A DNA stretch of 64,000 bases from Imbricaverruca yamaguchii (Eukaryota > Arthropoda > Thecostraca > Neoverrucidae), in contig JAOTOL010001370.1 in NCBI GenBank assembly GCA_034440575.1, positions 663,501 to 727,500 on the forward strand, given 5' to 3'. Below are positions 1 through 11,682 of this stretch, piece after piece (positions within the stretch are counted from its first letter, which is position 1; every line of letters starts with the position of its first letter). A program made the position numbers and the translations under genes. The notes under the pieces were generated by a model. The model was not told the origin of the DNA and did no database searches. It saw only the letters and a program-made list of their open reading frames with translations.

Positions 1-1946
1 AGTTAACCACAGCAGAACAAGGTTAAGGCAGACTTTCTTCACCAACAAGGTAGTAGAACACTGGAACTAGCTGCCAGAAAACATTGTCAGTAGCAGCACA
101 TTGAACGTCTTTAAAAACAAAATAGACAATCATTATAATAATAGAGGGCTTGCTTTTCAGTATTACAGGGAGGGCTGATTGACAGATTTGGTGGGCGACT
201 GGTTCAGTGTACAGAGTGCAACCAAGAAGGGCCCTTGTGGCTCATAGTTGTACTAATCTGTTACGTCTTATGTCTTGATGTCTAAGCGCAGGAGCGCCGA
301 TTTGTGTTGTCTGGTGCTGCGATTTTTTTATTTAACGGCCCCTAACTCGAAAAATGCCGGGCCGATTTCCGTTTTTCTGGCTTTAAACAACGCACCGGTC
401 ATTTATAAGCAGGTGATCAAATAATGGCATAAATCAGCCGGTAAAATCTGGAGTTATGTGCGAAAAGCCGGAGGGGTGGTCATATTTCGCCTCCCCTTCT
501 AGGGCGCGTGCTAACCTAGGCTAACCTCCCATTGGAGATATAATCATGGATTGATAATAAAATGGGGTATTTTGACAGATGGAAAACTTTGTTGTTCTTG
601 TGGCAAGATTATTGTCTAAACTAAGATGTCTAGGAATAAAATGTTGTGAACTCAAAGGTGCATATTGAAGTGTATGTCCGTCCTATTGTCAGTCTGGATT
701 CTCCATCTCAACCTTCTGAAGGGGTAGCTTCTGCCTCCAACCTCTCCTGTCTCGATCTTCTGCCTGCACCCGAAGCCGGCCCCAGCCCACCCTCTGCCTA
801 CTGGGATCCAGAGTTGCACCACCCTAATGAAACTGAGATCAGCTTGCTTACTGTTACTCCAAACAAGAAGTTCACATTAGCAACTTTCTCAATAATGATT
901 ATCTTGGAGACAGCTGCTAATGTGGTCGAGTAAACAGCAGGTCAGGATGTTTGTACTGTGAAAAGAGTGGGAATGCAACGATTATGCAACCGGTTTAATG
1001 GTTCTAGCTTATCATGCAAAAGATTGACAACTTTTAGATACTTTTTAAAATTTTTCTTTGAGCAAAGGTAAGCCTGTTGCTGATGCCAAAATAATTTGGC
1101 ATAGGCCATGGTGAGTGTATCCTGCAGTGGATTTGCCAGCATTATTATTCAACCAAAAATAATGACAGGATGGGCACCCTCTAAATCTATCCCAACCCTG
1201 TCATGCAATTCCTAGGCACGCCATGGGGGAGGAGCGGGGGTTGACGCCAAAATCCTAAAGTTTGCCACCTCCCCCAAACCGGTGGGCTAGATCCGCCAGT
1301 ACACGCTTATGGTGTTACATTAAAAGAAAATTTCGGCTGATGCCCAAATTTTATCCACCACGGCAAGACACCTTGTTTCAGCTTGGCCAACGGAAGCCAC
1401 AGTAAATCGTGCCAATCCAGGGCTGCACGACCGCCTTCTCGCTCCGTCTCCCGCGTCGTGAATATCCACCAGCTATCAGACAAGTCCTGTTCACACGCCA
1501 CTCCGTCCACTTGGTGGTACGGAGTTGTGCACTCCCTGCACGGCGGTGACAGGGTTATGTACTCCCTGATCGGCGACTGCACACTCGTGCAGCCATCGGT
1601 GTTCTTGGATGAAAACCATTGGTGGGAGGTGGTGCATCTCTCTCATTATATAAACCTGGCCTCAATTAGCGTATTTGAATGCATTATTTGCACTGATCGG
1701 GAGCAACACTTGAAACCTGCCGAGCGGCAGGCTGAGCGCAGGCGAATGTGGTAGAGTGCGCTCTGAATTTTCCGACAAAAATTTGGTCGAACATGACATA
1801 ACGTTGTTAACTTTTAGGCTTGTATCACCGTGGAGGGTGAAGGGGATGAGCCAGCATTGGGGCCTGAGCACCCCACCCTTGCCCCAAGAATGCAAAATAG
1901 CGTACATTTGTTCCATGGCAGCATACACAGTCGCTTCTTTCACCAG
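1..1946. other. No gene recognised; upstream of or intronic to the left gene
   Basis: A 95-residue open frame at 646-933 has ordinary composition but no splice sites or recognisable motif that I can support. Around 1490-1600 the sequence (CCACTTGGTGGTACGGAG, TGCACTCCCTGCACGGCGG) resembles, on the opposite strand, the roughly 36-bp tandem unit at 15.9-16.1 kb and is probably a degenerate relative. Confidence 0.4.
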
Positions 1947-2088
1947 GTGTACGTCAGGACCGACATCAACCGGATCAAGATGTCGCAGGCCGTCGGTAGT
2001 TTCTGCAATATCAACCAGCGCGCCGACTCCTACAACTATACAGAAGGCGCAGCAGTGTTCCTCGACCTACGGGAGAACGAGCGAGAGC
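1947..2088 (+). CDS. Internal exon of an unrecognised membrane-anchored protein
   Basis: The acceptor CGCTTCTTTCACCAG ends at 1946 and an ideal donor GTGAGT begins at 2089, leaving phase 1. The reading is VYVRTDINRIKMSQAVGSFC, then NINQRADSYNYTEGAAVFLD and LRENERE. Codon third positions are GC-rich compared with the surroundings. The single base left over completes an Arg codon with the exon at 11528, which supplies exactly two bases. I do not recognise the family; the sequence looks like the membrane-proximal part of an extracellular domain (one Cys, an N-x-T sequon NYT). Upstream exons are not identified in the 1.9 kb to the left and probably lie outside the window. Confidence 0.6.
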
Positions 2089-3759
2089 GTGAGTACGAGA
2101 AGTCCAACGTGTGGACATGTGCTCTGAAAGCAAAAAAAAACCAACGCATGGTACATGATCAAACTACAAAACAGCTCATTCAGCTAGCAAGTATTGGAGA
2201 AACTTTGTGGAAGTTTAACCTCGACAAGTTAAGATAGTACAACACCGCCAATGTGCCGAGTGCTTCTCGATTCGTCGTTTCTCCGCTCACAGAGAAGACA
2301 AAGTGCAACTAGATTTATAAGTATCCGTAAGCTACTGGACATCTTTTCTCCTTCCATCTCGCCCAAGGGACGTTCGGTATCATCGGCACCAAGGGAAGCG
2401 TGTGGTCTATGGATACGTACTGTGGGTATATTCACACTTCGCGGCTAACAGTGGATACACCGTAGCGGATTAAGAGAATACTGCGGCAGAATGACTCGAG
2501 AGTTCCCTTTGGTGCTTGCGTTTGGGGTTATAATTGGTACATCACGCTGCATGGCTATTGTAGCTCAGGAAGTAACGTCCCTATTGCTCTGTTGACCAGT
2601 GTCGCTTGACACATGTCGATGAGCAAAATGGCAGAACAAGCTACCATGGCCTTGAAGGTATATCAACCCGTGATAAGAATTTGCTCCTTCTGGTTCTGTT
2701 GGAAACCGGCGATTGGGAGCAAGGGTGCAGGCAGGATTTAGGGGGCTAACCGCCAAAATGTATTGCAACGCAGATTGTTTTGGGCGCGCTTTGCGCACCC
2801 AATTTTGCGTTGTGATTTGTTAGTCTGTGCAGTGAAAATATAAGAATTGTTTGTTTGATCTAGTGTCTAGTCTATTATCTCGAGGGATAGGGAGGCGGCT
2901 CCTTTGGCTGCGTATATCCTTGGGAGTTGCCATTTAAGGCCGGTGAACAGGGATACATAGACTGACGTTAGTACTGTATCCTATTTGCGTGGGACCCGAA
3001 GCACCATGCTGTCAGGTATCTACGAACATGCAAATTCGACGCAAATGCTCCGGTAATGCCAGTGGCAGCAGGGTAACACAAATCACCCAATTTTTACATA
3101 GACACTGAAAGCATGTTTGGCCACCTTTAACAGAGTAAACTCTTTCATGGTGTTGAAGGGGTGGTGAGCGCAGACGACCACCCCCTACCAACCGTAGAAC
3201 CACTGCTCGCTTATTCTGAGTTTGTGTTGGGATAGTTACCCTAACCCGGTTACCACCCTTTCCCAGATATACCATGGCCCGATTACCATGAAAAAAGGGC
3301 GACTCTTCCAAATATTGTATTGAAAACCACCGTACATTGCTACCACAGTGCACCCCAATAATGCTCCGAAAAAGAACGTTCTAGAGCCATGTGCAAATAA
3401 GGTAGTAAGAACCTGGGGCTGTAGCCTGGCCAGCTGTATGACAAAGAGTGTGGAGTATGACTGCAGTCGCTTGTGGTAGTCAAGCCACACATTAAAACTT
3501 TTGTCAGAGTTTTCCATGGGAATAAGCTCTGAATTCCTCTAGTCATTGGCACATCTTCATCTAAGGTCGCAACAAGTTCAACGATAGGAATACAGCAATG
3601 GAAAAGCCGGAGGAGGCAGACAGCAGCACTCGTTTTACTAAGTCAAATGAACATTCAGAAAAAATGAAGTTGACCTCGACCGCATGCTCGGGCTAAGTGT
3701 ACAATCACCTTCGACCACTGGTCAGGCTTCTACAAGGTTTCTGAAGGGAGCTACGATCC
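2089..3759. other. Intron (if the two-exon model holds), nothing recognised
   Basis: Unique-looking sequence with short chance open frames on both strands. No domain, RNA or repeat boundary is evident. Confidence 0.4.
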
Positions 3760-5056
3760 ACCGCTTCCATCGGACGGTCCAGCGCTGCTGGCAGATGATC
3801 TGCCGCTGCTGGCGGACGGTCCAGCGATCCCGGCAGATGATCTGCCGTTGTTGGCGAACGGACTAGCGCTGCCGGGGTACAGTCCAGCGCTGCCGGTGGA
3901 CGGTCCAGCACTTCCAGCGGACGAGCCAGTGCTACCGGTGGACGGTTCATCGTTGCAGGCGTACGGCCCAGAGTTGCCAGCGGACGATCCATCGTAGCCG
4001 GCGGACGGTTTAGCGCTAATCGTAGACGATCCACTGCTGCCAGCGAACTGTCCGCCGTCCACTGGACTGTCCGGCGGACAGCGCAGTGCTGCCGGTGGAC
4101 GGTTCAGCGCTGCCGGTGGATGGTCCGCCGCTGCCGGTGGACGGTCCGCCGCTGCCGGTGGACGGTCTGCCGCTGCCGGTGGACGGTCCGCCGCTGCTGG
4201 TGGACGGTCCGCCGCTGCTGGTGGACGGTCCGCCGCTGCCGGTGGACGGTCAGCCGCTGCCGGTGGACGGTCTGCCGCTGCCGGTGGACGGTCCGCAGCT
4301 GCCGGCAAACGGTCTACAGCTGACGGTGGACGGTCCGCCGCTGCCGGTGGACGGTCCGCCGCTGCCGGTGGACGGTCCGCCGCTGCCGGTGGACGGTCCG
4401 TCGCTGCCGGTGGACGGTCCGCCGCTGCCGGTGGACGGTCCGCCGCTGCCGGTGGACGGTCCGCCGCTGCCGGTGGACGGTCTGCCGCTGCCGGTGGACG
4501 GTCCGCAGCTGCCGGCAAACAGTCTACAGCTGACGGTGGACGGTCCGCCGCTGCCGGTGGACGGTCCGCCGCTGCCGGTGGACGGTCCGCCGCTGCCGGT
4601 GGATGGTCCGCCGCTGCCGGTGGACGGTCCGCCGCTGCCGGTGGACGGTCCGCCGCTGCTGGTGGACGGTCCGCCGCTGCCGGTGGACGGTCCGCCGCTG
4701 CCGGTGGACGGTCCGCCGCTGCCGGTGCACGGTCCGCCGCTGCCGGTGGACGGTCCAGCGTTGCCGGCAGTCTACAGCTGACGGTGGACGGTCCGCCGCT
4801 GCCGGTGGACGGTCCGCCGCTGCCGGTGGACGGTCCGCCGCTGCCGGTGGACGGTCCGCCGCTGCCGGTGGACGGTCCGCCGCTGCCGGTGGACGGTCCG
4901 CCGCTGCCGGTGGACGGTCCGCCGCTGCGTGGTGACGGTCCGCCGCTGCCGGTGGACGGTCCGCCGCTGCCGGTGGACGGTCCGCCGCTGCCGGTGGACG
5001 GTCCGCCGCTGCCGGTGGACGGTCCAGCGTTGCCGGCAGTCTACAGCTGACGGTGC
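3760..5056. repeat. 18-bp GC-rich minisatellite with higher-order structure
   Basis: The basic unit is CCGCTGCCGGTGGACGGT, repeated about 70 times. The left part (3760-4090) is diverged, the rest nearly uniform. A variant block (GTCCGCAGCTGCCGGCAAAC followed by GTCTACAGCTGACGG) recurs at 4291 and 4501, exactly 210 bp apart, and a shorter relative (CAGTCTACAGCTGACGG) at about 4768 and 5037, showing amplification of larger blocks. Because the unit is a multiple of three, long open frames run on both strands (PPLPVDG-type repeats on +, ADRPPAA-type on -). These are expected from the arithmetic of the repeat and are not taken as genes. It sits in the putative intron 2089-11527. Confidence 0.95.
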
Positions 5057-6170
5057 GGGCGGGGGGGGGGCGGTCCGCCGGCAACACACTTTAGGTAGAT
5101 ACTTAGCCCTCGTCGGGCCGGCAGACGAATCCACCTTCTCCGGATCGAAAGGGTGGTGGTGGGGGAGGCTCTTGAAAGACCCCATCGGACTTCTGATTTG
5201 CGTACGCTAGGATTAGGTGCACCGTTTAAAAGCTGTAGTCATGGAGAGCCCGAAACAAACCTTAGCTTTGGATTTTGTCTGATGATGAAGTCACTAGAGG
5301 TCGTATTAGGTCGATATAAGGATTCTGACTGTCCCTGGAAATGATAAGAGACACTACGTGTTTCCTTTTAACACTCACGCCAGGTCATCTCAGATCATAT
5401 GATTGTCATCAAATATCATATCGTACGACTAAGGCGGAGGTGAAACCGAATTCAGATATCACTTTGTGATAAACAGTAGCATTCTGTATAAATTTCAATT
5501 TCATTGTGTAGAATATCCATGGTGAGTGACCCGATCTGATGTCATTGGCTTTTAACACACTTAATCAACCCAGAATTGTTATTGCATATACGGTGTGATA
5601 AGTCGCCCATAAATTGAATTTTCTCCACTGAATACGGTAGACAGTCGAGGAAATTGACCTGATCTCAGGTCAGCAACGTTGGCATAAATTAACATTTCAA
5701 GATGGAATTTCGTTCGTCCTGATGCAAGGATAGCATCACCCAAGTTGTGTGCTGAATTGTTGCAACTACTTTGATTGGCGGTATTTTTAATATTTTGGAA
5801 CATCACTCCCTTTGACCCATTCCAGGTCAATGACCTTTGACTACCTGAATTGAAAATTTTACGAAATATGCAAAGTACATGGATAATGAGCTACTAGAGA
5901 ACTGGTGTCTTTGTGTCTACTCATTCGGCAGCTATTGCAAAAAACGAGGGGTCTCCTGAGCCCCCCCCCGCCCTGGCACGGCAAGGGTTAATACATACGT
6001 ACAATACATAATTGATTAAAATAATACTGCATGAATCGCCAGGGTAAGTTGTGAAATGACCATTTTAGCACCAATACATTTTTAACCAACTGACCCCGAG
6101 CCGTCGCGCGATGTCCAAAATGCCCCATGGCAGACGTGTGTAGGTTTGTCGTTATTGTGTTTAAAGTTTT
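5057..6170. other. No gene; G-rich edge of the minisatellite, then unique sequence
   Basis: A run of Gs at about 5062-5070 borders the minisatellite. From 5380 to 5830 there are several AGGTCA/TGACCT-type words, as in other diverged repeats at 20.9-21.6 kb and 32.5-33.5 kb. Nothing coding is supported. Confidence 0.4.
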
Positions 6171-6179
6171 TACAAGATA

Positions 6180-7095
6180 AGCTTTGCCCACATCTTTCCT
6201 CCATAAAGGAAGCAAATGGATTGGGTTGAGTTTGGTTAGGTTTTGGTTGTTTAAGTTTTCTATGTCGGACAATTTTTTTAATTACATAAAAGAATGAAAA
6301 AGAACTTGCTTTATTTTTAAAAAAAACAGGTAATATTAGTTTAGGTAGAGTTTGTGTTTATTTGGGAATGTTTTTTAATATCAATTGTTCACAATGTTGT
6401 GAATTTAATTATTTTTTGGCGTTTGCATTCTCCAGAGGGTTTTCAGTCTAAGTTAGGTTAGGCTAGGTTACGTGACATTTTATATTGTTTATGCATTGCA
6501 TTATACGTTATGCTTCATAGCCAAAAGCACCTTGTTGGTGTTATTTTGTTCATCAACTGAAAAGCAAGCATTTGCACAGGAAATGACTGATCTCATCATC
6601 TTGGTCACTTTCAAGAACATTAGAAGGTTGCATTCATAGATTTAACAAAACACCTTAAAGCACACATTTATCGGTTTGTCCATGGTTATCACCGCACTGT
6701 ATACCAGACTGCGAAGTATGGCAAATGGCTTGACGAGGTTATGTTAGGTTAGGTTAGGTTTGTTATTAGGAACATTTGAAGCACATAAATTGTAGTCGAT
6801 GCGCCCTAAAGCCCTAATAACTAACAAGCACATAAATTACTCCACATTTTTCAAAAGCATATTTTTTTCTTCTCCAAAGCGATGATAGCCTAGGCTAGAT
6901 TAGGTGAAGTAACCTTTCTTATGTACTTTTAAAATAAATGATGCTACTTAACTTATCTCCTTCCTTGCTGATATTTTGCTCACAAACTGAAAAGTAAGCG
7001 TTTGCACAGCAAAGAAGTGGATCCATCATCTTAGTCACATTCAGAAACATTGCATTGGAAGGATAAATTCCGATTCCATCAAACGCCTTAACCCG
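6180..7095. repeat. Two or three copies of a dispersed repeat associated with TTAGG motifs
   Basis: Segments at about 6540-6650 and 6950-7080 share the order CAACTGAAAAG-AAGC-TTTGCACAG, then CATCATCTT-GTCAC and a CATT...GAAGG block. Related copies are at about 26935, 33885-33970 and 57140-57240. Each main copy is accompanied by GGTTAGGTTAGG-type words (6440-6475, 6740-6762 here), so the TTAGG motifs look like part of the repeat rather than telomeric sequence. Confidence 0.6.
6792..6825 (+). mobile_element. 34-bp retroposon 3'-tail insertion with 13-bp target duplication
   Basis: The insert GTAGTCGATGCGCCC...CTAATAACTAAC is flanked on both sides by AAGCACATAAATT (6779-6791 and 6826-6838), a perfect 13-bp direct repeat. 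The insert matches the 3' end of the LINE at 28.1-28.9 kb and of SINEs in the window, so it is an extremely 5'-truncated copy. Confidence 0.85.
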
Positions 7096-7099
7096 CGCT

Positions 7100-9590
7100 G
7101 TCTTTTCGGTCATATCCTCACACCCCGTCTCGGGTGGGGGGGGCGGATAGTAACCCCCTCTAAAATCCAAACTAAGCATCGCATGAAAACGAAAGAGGTG
7201 TCATCGGAAGGCGCTCGACGAGTAGGGTCCGGATCCATCCCACAAAACAATTTCCCCCCAAAAGTGACGTCACTACGGGGCTAGATTTTCACGACTTTTC
7301 ACGACGTACATTGTTTTTGGCTCTGGGGAGTTCATCTTGGGGATATTTGAGAGACAAAATAATGTAATCTCTGTAACCGGGGTAGAATTATGTCTCAGGG
7401 GGCTTTCAGTTTCACAAATATTATTAGTTAATATATTGTGATATTTTCCACATCTAGCTCTTACCGTACAATCACCCAGTGCCAACGTTAAGCGATGCCG
7501 CTTAAACGCAACGCCACCACATGGCTTCTGCGCTACGTTTGCATAAACCACGACCGAAGCCCTGCCCGATGTTCATAGGCGTAGGAACAGGGGGCATGGG
7601 GGCCATGGCCTTCCCACTTTCCAAAATGGGTGTGGGCCAAAAATGATAGCTGGCCCTCCCACTTTTGAAACCTTTAAATTTCACAAAAAGCAGCATGCAC
7701 CAGTGCTAAGATCCTCGTGTTTCGTTAGGGGTGGGATGTCGAAACGAGCCCAGTACGATGTCAAAATTTGTCGGGAAAGCATGCCAATTAAAAATAGTTT
7801 CAGTCCTTCAAACTCAATTTTCAGTCAATTGGGTACTCCCACGTGCATGCTCTTCGTTTCATTCGAAAGGCATCTAAAACTTGGATGCCTATGCTAATGA
7901 TTGCAACACCGTGCTATCAACAGATGACATTGCTTTACAAATCACATGCCAGGTAATCTCTGTAACCGGAACTGTGTTATGAGATGCTTGTCTATAACAG
8001 TCAATTATGGTGAGCATAAACATGCTATTTTTACACGAAATACTCTTCGGACCGAGTCGTGCAGACTTCATATGCATACAACAAGCACGATATGGATACT
8101 TTCTGGGAAAGGATGTCTTCGGTGCTCAGAAAGTGGTTCAGTTCACCCTATTTGGCGAATAATTTATCACTGGCATGCACATGCTTAAAGGTGTGAAAAA
8201 CTCCCTGCAATTTATAACTAAGTAAAAGGTGCGTATATATTATCGTAGCACTTCATTTTTAGCTCATGCACACTTGGACACGTTCTTCCAACAATGCCAC
8301 TAACTCAGGAGCTCGAGTAATGCAGCAGATGTGTGTATATTCAAACAATATATTATGTTATGAAGAGATTATAAAGCAGATAATGTGCCAATCAGTACCA
8401 AAATGCATTCATACTAGAATTTCAACGTGGTTCTTTGACCACGTTGAAAACATAGTTAACATCTATTTCATTGATATTGCCTACAGTGGAAAATTACAAA
8501 GGCTGAAGGCAGTAACGTAACACGATCAAGATAAGACATGCAATTCGCAAGTGCGGGTTCTTCCTTGCCTTGATATTACATTGCCATTTATTATATGTGG
8601 CCATGGTCCTAGTTGCTCGACTTCAATATTTACATGTATTTTGATTATTGAAGTACTCCACGATACATCCATTGCGTGACTGTAGTATGGAATAGAACGT
8701 AAAAATTGTCATATTTCAATGGATTTTCACAGTTGTGTAAAGCACACAGGTGTCTAATCTTTTGAATAAGATGTGTGGGTATCATCGGTACTGACATCAA
8801 ACATGGGTAAACACTTATTTCCATTATTAATTATCGCAGCATAGATACAATTATGAAGTCCACACCCTATTATATAAACTTCAAGTGCTAGAACGCATCT
8901 CAGAATCTCAGAATCCCTCGGGAGGATTAAGCGCTCGTGATGCGACCTGACAAGGCCACATGAGTGATATGAAGAGTGATGAGGTGACGAGTGACGGGTG
9001 ATGCTTGTCATGTGACCTGAGAATGCTCATGATGAGCATGCATGACAACTGTCCCGAGTGGATCTTCAGCTGGGTAACTGCGTAATGTCACTGATGGCAC
9101 GTTATATATTGAATTCAAATTATGTCCTTCAACATAAATGGCTCGGTCAGATGGTGGGCTCATGGTATACGTAACAACATCTGCTTAACAAGGACTGATC
9201 CAATAATATGTTCAATACAGACATCTCGATTGCTATTGGGTTTAGGGGCGCATCGACTGCGTCGGTCATGCATCAAGACATTTGGATTAAACATACTAAA
9301 ACACATAATTACAACGGAGACTACTATCAAGGCGTTTCATCGTCCAGTGATGTGTACGTCCAGGCTGAAGCTCCGAATATAATAAAAATAAAGATAATGG
9401 ATGAATTTAGACTGGTTGTATATTTTAAACACTACTTGTGGTACAAGCAGCTAAGTGGGCATAGGGAAGTCGATTGTGTGCGATGTATTCCATAGAACCC
9501 ATTGTTAGGCTATAACACCATTGGGGCATGCAAAGTGGAGTACTGAAGGGCGGACGCTGGAACAGCCCTTCCCCTTGCGAAGTTATGAGC
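7100..9590. other. No gene; traces of old repeats
   Basis: The 16-bp word TAATCTCTGTAACCGG occurs at 7365-7380 and 7954-7969 in similar context, suggesting two copies of an old element. A short hairpin lies at 8420-8449 (arms TTTCAACGTGGT, 6-nt loop). Sequence at 8110-8190 is, in reverse, a relative of the repeat at 32.8-33.3 kb and 62.2-62.7 kb. About 9065-9210 is a diverged relative of the 3' half of the repeat at 16.9-17.05 kb (GGCACGTTA and CTGCTTA words in the same order). Confidence 0.45.
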
Positions 9591-9599
9591 TCACAATTA

Positions 9600-10300
9600 T
9601 CGCGCCGGTGTTCGAAAAAATAGCGCCAGACTCCCTAAAAATCGTGGTGCCGCCAACAAGCGCACCGGGGCCCATATAAATCGCATTGAGTCCTCAAAAA
9701 GTCGTACAGAGGCCCTGAAAATGACGCCAAGCCCCAAGAAGTCGCCCCGGGCCCCGAAAGTCGAGCCAGGACCCCAGATAATCACGCCAAAGGCTTAAAA
9801 GGTTTGACCTGGAAAGACATCACGCTGGAGACCGCCGGGTCCTCCGAAAATGACGCCGGGCCCCAAAAGCACAGGCCCGACTCTCACGACCATGCTGGGT
9901 CCCAAAAGGTTGGGCCGGAGCCCCTGATTATCGCGCTGTTGCCCAAAAAGGTTCGACCGGGCCCTGAAAAAAAATCACGCTGGGAGCACAAAGAGTTCGT
10001 GCCATTATCTTCAAAAATCACGATGGGGCCCGCAAAAACACGGACTGGGGACCTGGAAATCACGCTGGGGGCCTCAAAAGTTCGCGTCTGGGCCCAGAAA
10101 ATCACGCTGCGGCCGGAAAACGTCGTTCAGGGTTCTTGAAACTCACAATAGGTACCCCAAAATGTTGGGCGGGAGACGAGAAAATCACGTTGAGCCTGAA
10201 GGTACCAAAAAGTCGCGCCTTGGCCCCTGAAAATCACACTAGGGGCTTGACAATTCGCACCGGGGCCTCAAAAGTATTATTGAGATCACCCAGTGAATGA
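9600..10300. repeat. Degenerate tandem array of short 'GGGCCCC-AAAA-TCACGC' units
   Basis: Around 25 diverged units of about 25-30 bp alternate a G/C run (GGGCCCC), a short A run and a TCACGC/TCGCGC-like word, for example GGGCCCCAAAAG and CTGAAAATGACGCC. No two units are identical, so the array is old. A second array of the same family lies at 14200-15180. Open frames across it are by-products. Confidence 0.8.
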
Positions 10301-11527
10301 AGCCGGGGCAACAACAAAACAGTCCGGACATGGACAATCACTCTAGGGTTTCAGCAATCGCTCCGAAAGGCACCAAAACATTTGCCCCCAAGGACGTGTT
10401 GAGGGCACTAAAAACCAGCGATAGGCATCCCAAGAAACGAAGACATGGTTAAAAAAATTACAACGGGGAACATCTTAAAGACGTACAGCACTATATCATG
10501 GTAACTGGGGCGCCCCACATATCTTTCAGTGAGGCTGTAATGGCTTGCACCCGCATACACTCACACATAGCGGAAGTTGAAGACATTTTGTTCGAAGAGG
10601 TGTAGTAATACTAATGGTTTCACTCACACCAGGAAGATAAGCCTATTATTACAAAATAATCGATCAGTCATGAAAAGAGTTCCATGTCCAGCGAGAAGTG
10701 TGAATTTGAAATTACTTATACTGAAATGATAATTTTTTTGTCAGTGTCTGTGCCTGTGTCCCCCGTTCGCGGTTAAATTTGTATGTTCACTATTCAATTT
10801 ATCGGGTTCTATATCCGAAAGTGCTCAACCACGTTATTTTGATAAATTCATGGATGCCCTCCTCCTGCTGACCCTGCCCCCCCCCCCCCACACACACACA
10901 CACTTTTGAGACGTTCCTACACCTATGCCGATGTTAGCACGATCGGCAGCATGGATGCATTCTAGTGTACGGTTTGGATTCAAAACTAGTTTACGATGAG
11001 TTCAAAACTAATCCATGGGAGATGCCTTCCGTTTGTTCCAAAATATATGGGGCAAACAATGGCAAACAGGCAACAGGAAACCTGCTCTTACCTCAGAATA
11101 GCGCCCGAGATCTAATCATGTTTGTCCCGTTTGTCAAAAATATTTGTTAAATGAAATATTGCAGAAAGCGGAGGACACAGTGTTGTAAACATAGGCGGTT
11201 CCTGGTTTTTTGTCATCCAGAACTTTATGCTCTCCTGAAATTATCCTCTCATTTTTCTCATGTGTAGTTTGAATGGTGTTGTTTGACCATGAACTGCCCT
11301 GTGACGAAGCATTTAAGATCTACTGTAAAGTGCAAACTGAGATTCTGATGGCACAGGTTTGAAGATAAATATCCTCCGTATTCGATTATCTGGGATTCCA
11401 ATACGGAGATGTCCAGGATTACAAAGCACAAATCCAACCCTGGGGGGGGGGACATGACTCAAGCTTACCGCCTCCTCTTAGCGAACGGGTCCGTGATGTG
11501 CAGGTCATGACGCACTGGCCGTTACAG
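10301..11527. other. No gene recognised (end of putative intron)
   Basis: Contains a C run then CA run at 10876-10903 and otherwise unremarkable AT-rich sequence up to the acceptor at 11527. Confidence 0.4.
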
Positions 11528-11682
11528 GCGATCGCTGCCCGCTGTACTTCGATGACGGCGAAAACCCGTGGGACCGGAAGGACCAGTTCTTCAAGGTGTT
11601 CACCTTCAAGGACAGCGCTTCGAGTGGTGTGCTGGCCATGTCCATCCTGGCGACGTCGCTGCTGGTCGCCATGCTCGTGTGA
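11528..11682 (+). CDS. Terminal exon of the same unrecognised protein, hydrophobic C-terminus
   Basis: The exon starts after GGCCGTTACAG (ends 11527) with two bases that complete an Arg codon. It reads DRCPLYFDDGENPWDRKDQF, then FKVFTFKDSASSGVLAMSIL and ATSLLVAMLV, then TGA at 11680-11682. The last 18 or so residues are strongly hydrophobic with no charged tail, preceded by small residues (SASSG). This is the layout of a GPI-attachment signal or of a single-pass segment with no cytoplasmic part; I lean towards GPI. The partner exon is 9.4 kb upstream, an inference from phase agreement and similar codon use. Family unknown. Confidence 0.6.

Noticed and set aside
3760..5056. CRISPR array
   Set aside because: The units are contiguous 18-bp repeats without unique spacers, in a eukaryotic genome.
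3751..5087. Long open frames on both strands (PLPVDG-type and ADRPPAA-type repeats) as a repetitive protein gene
   Set aside because: They follow from an 18-bp repeat without stop codons; several frames are open at once and no splice or start signals favour one.
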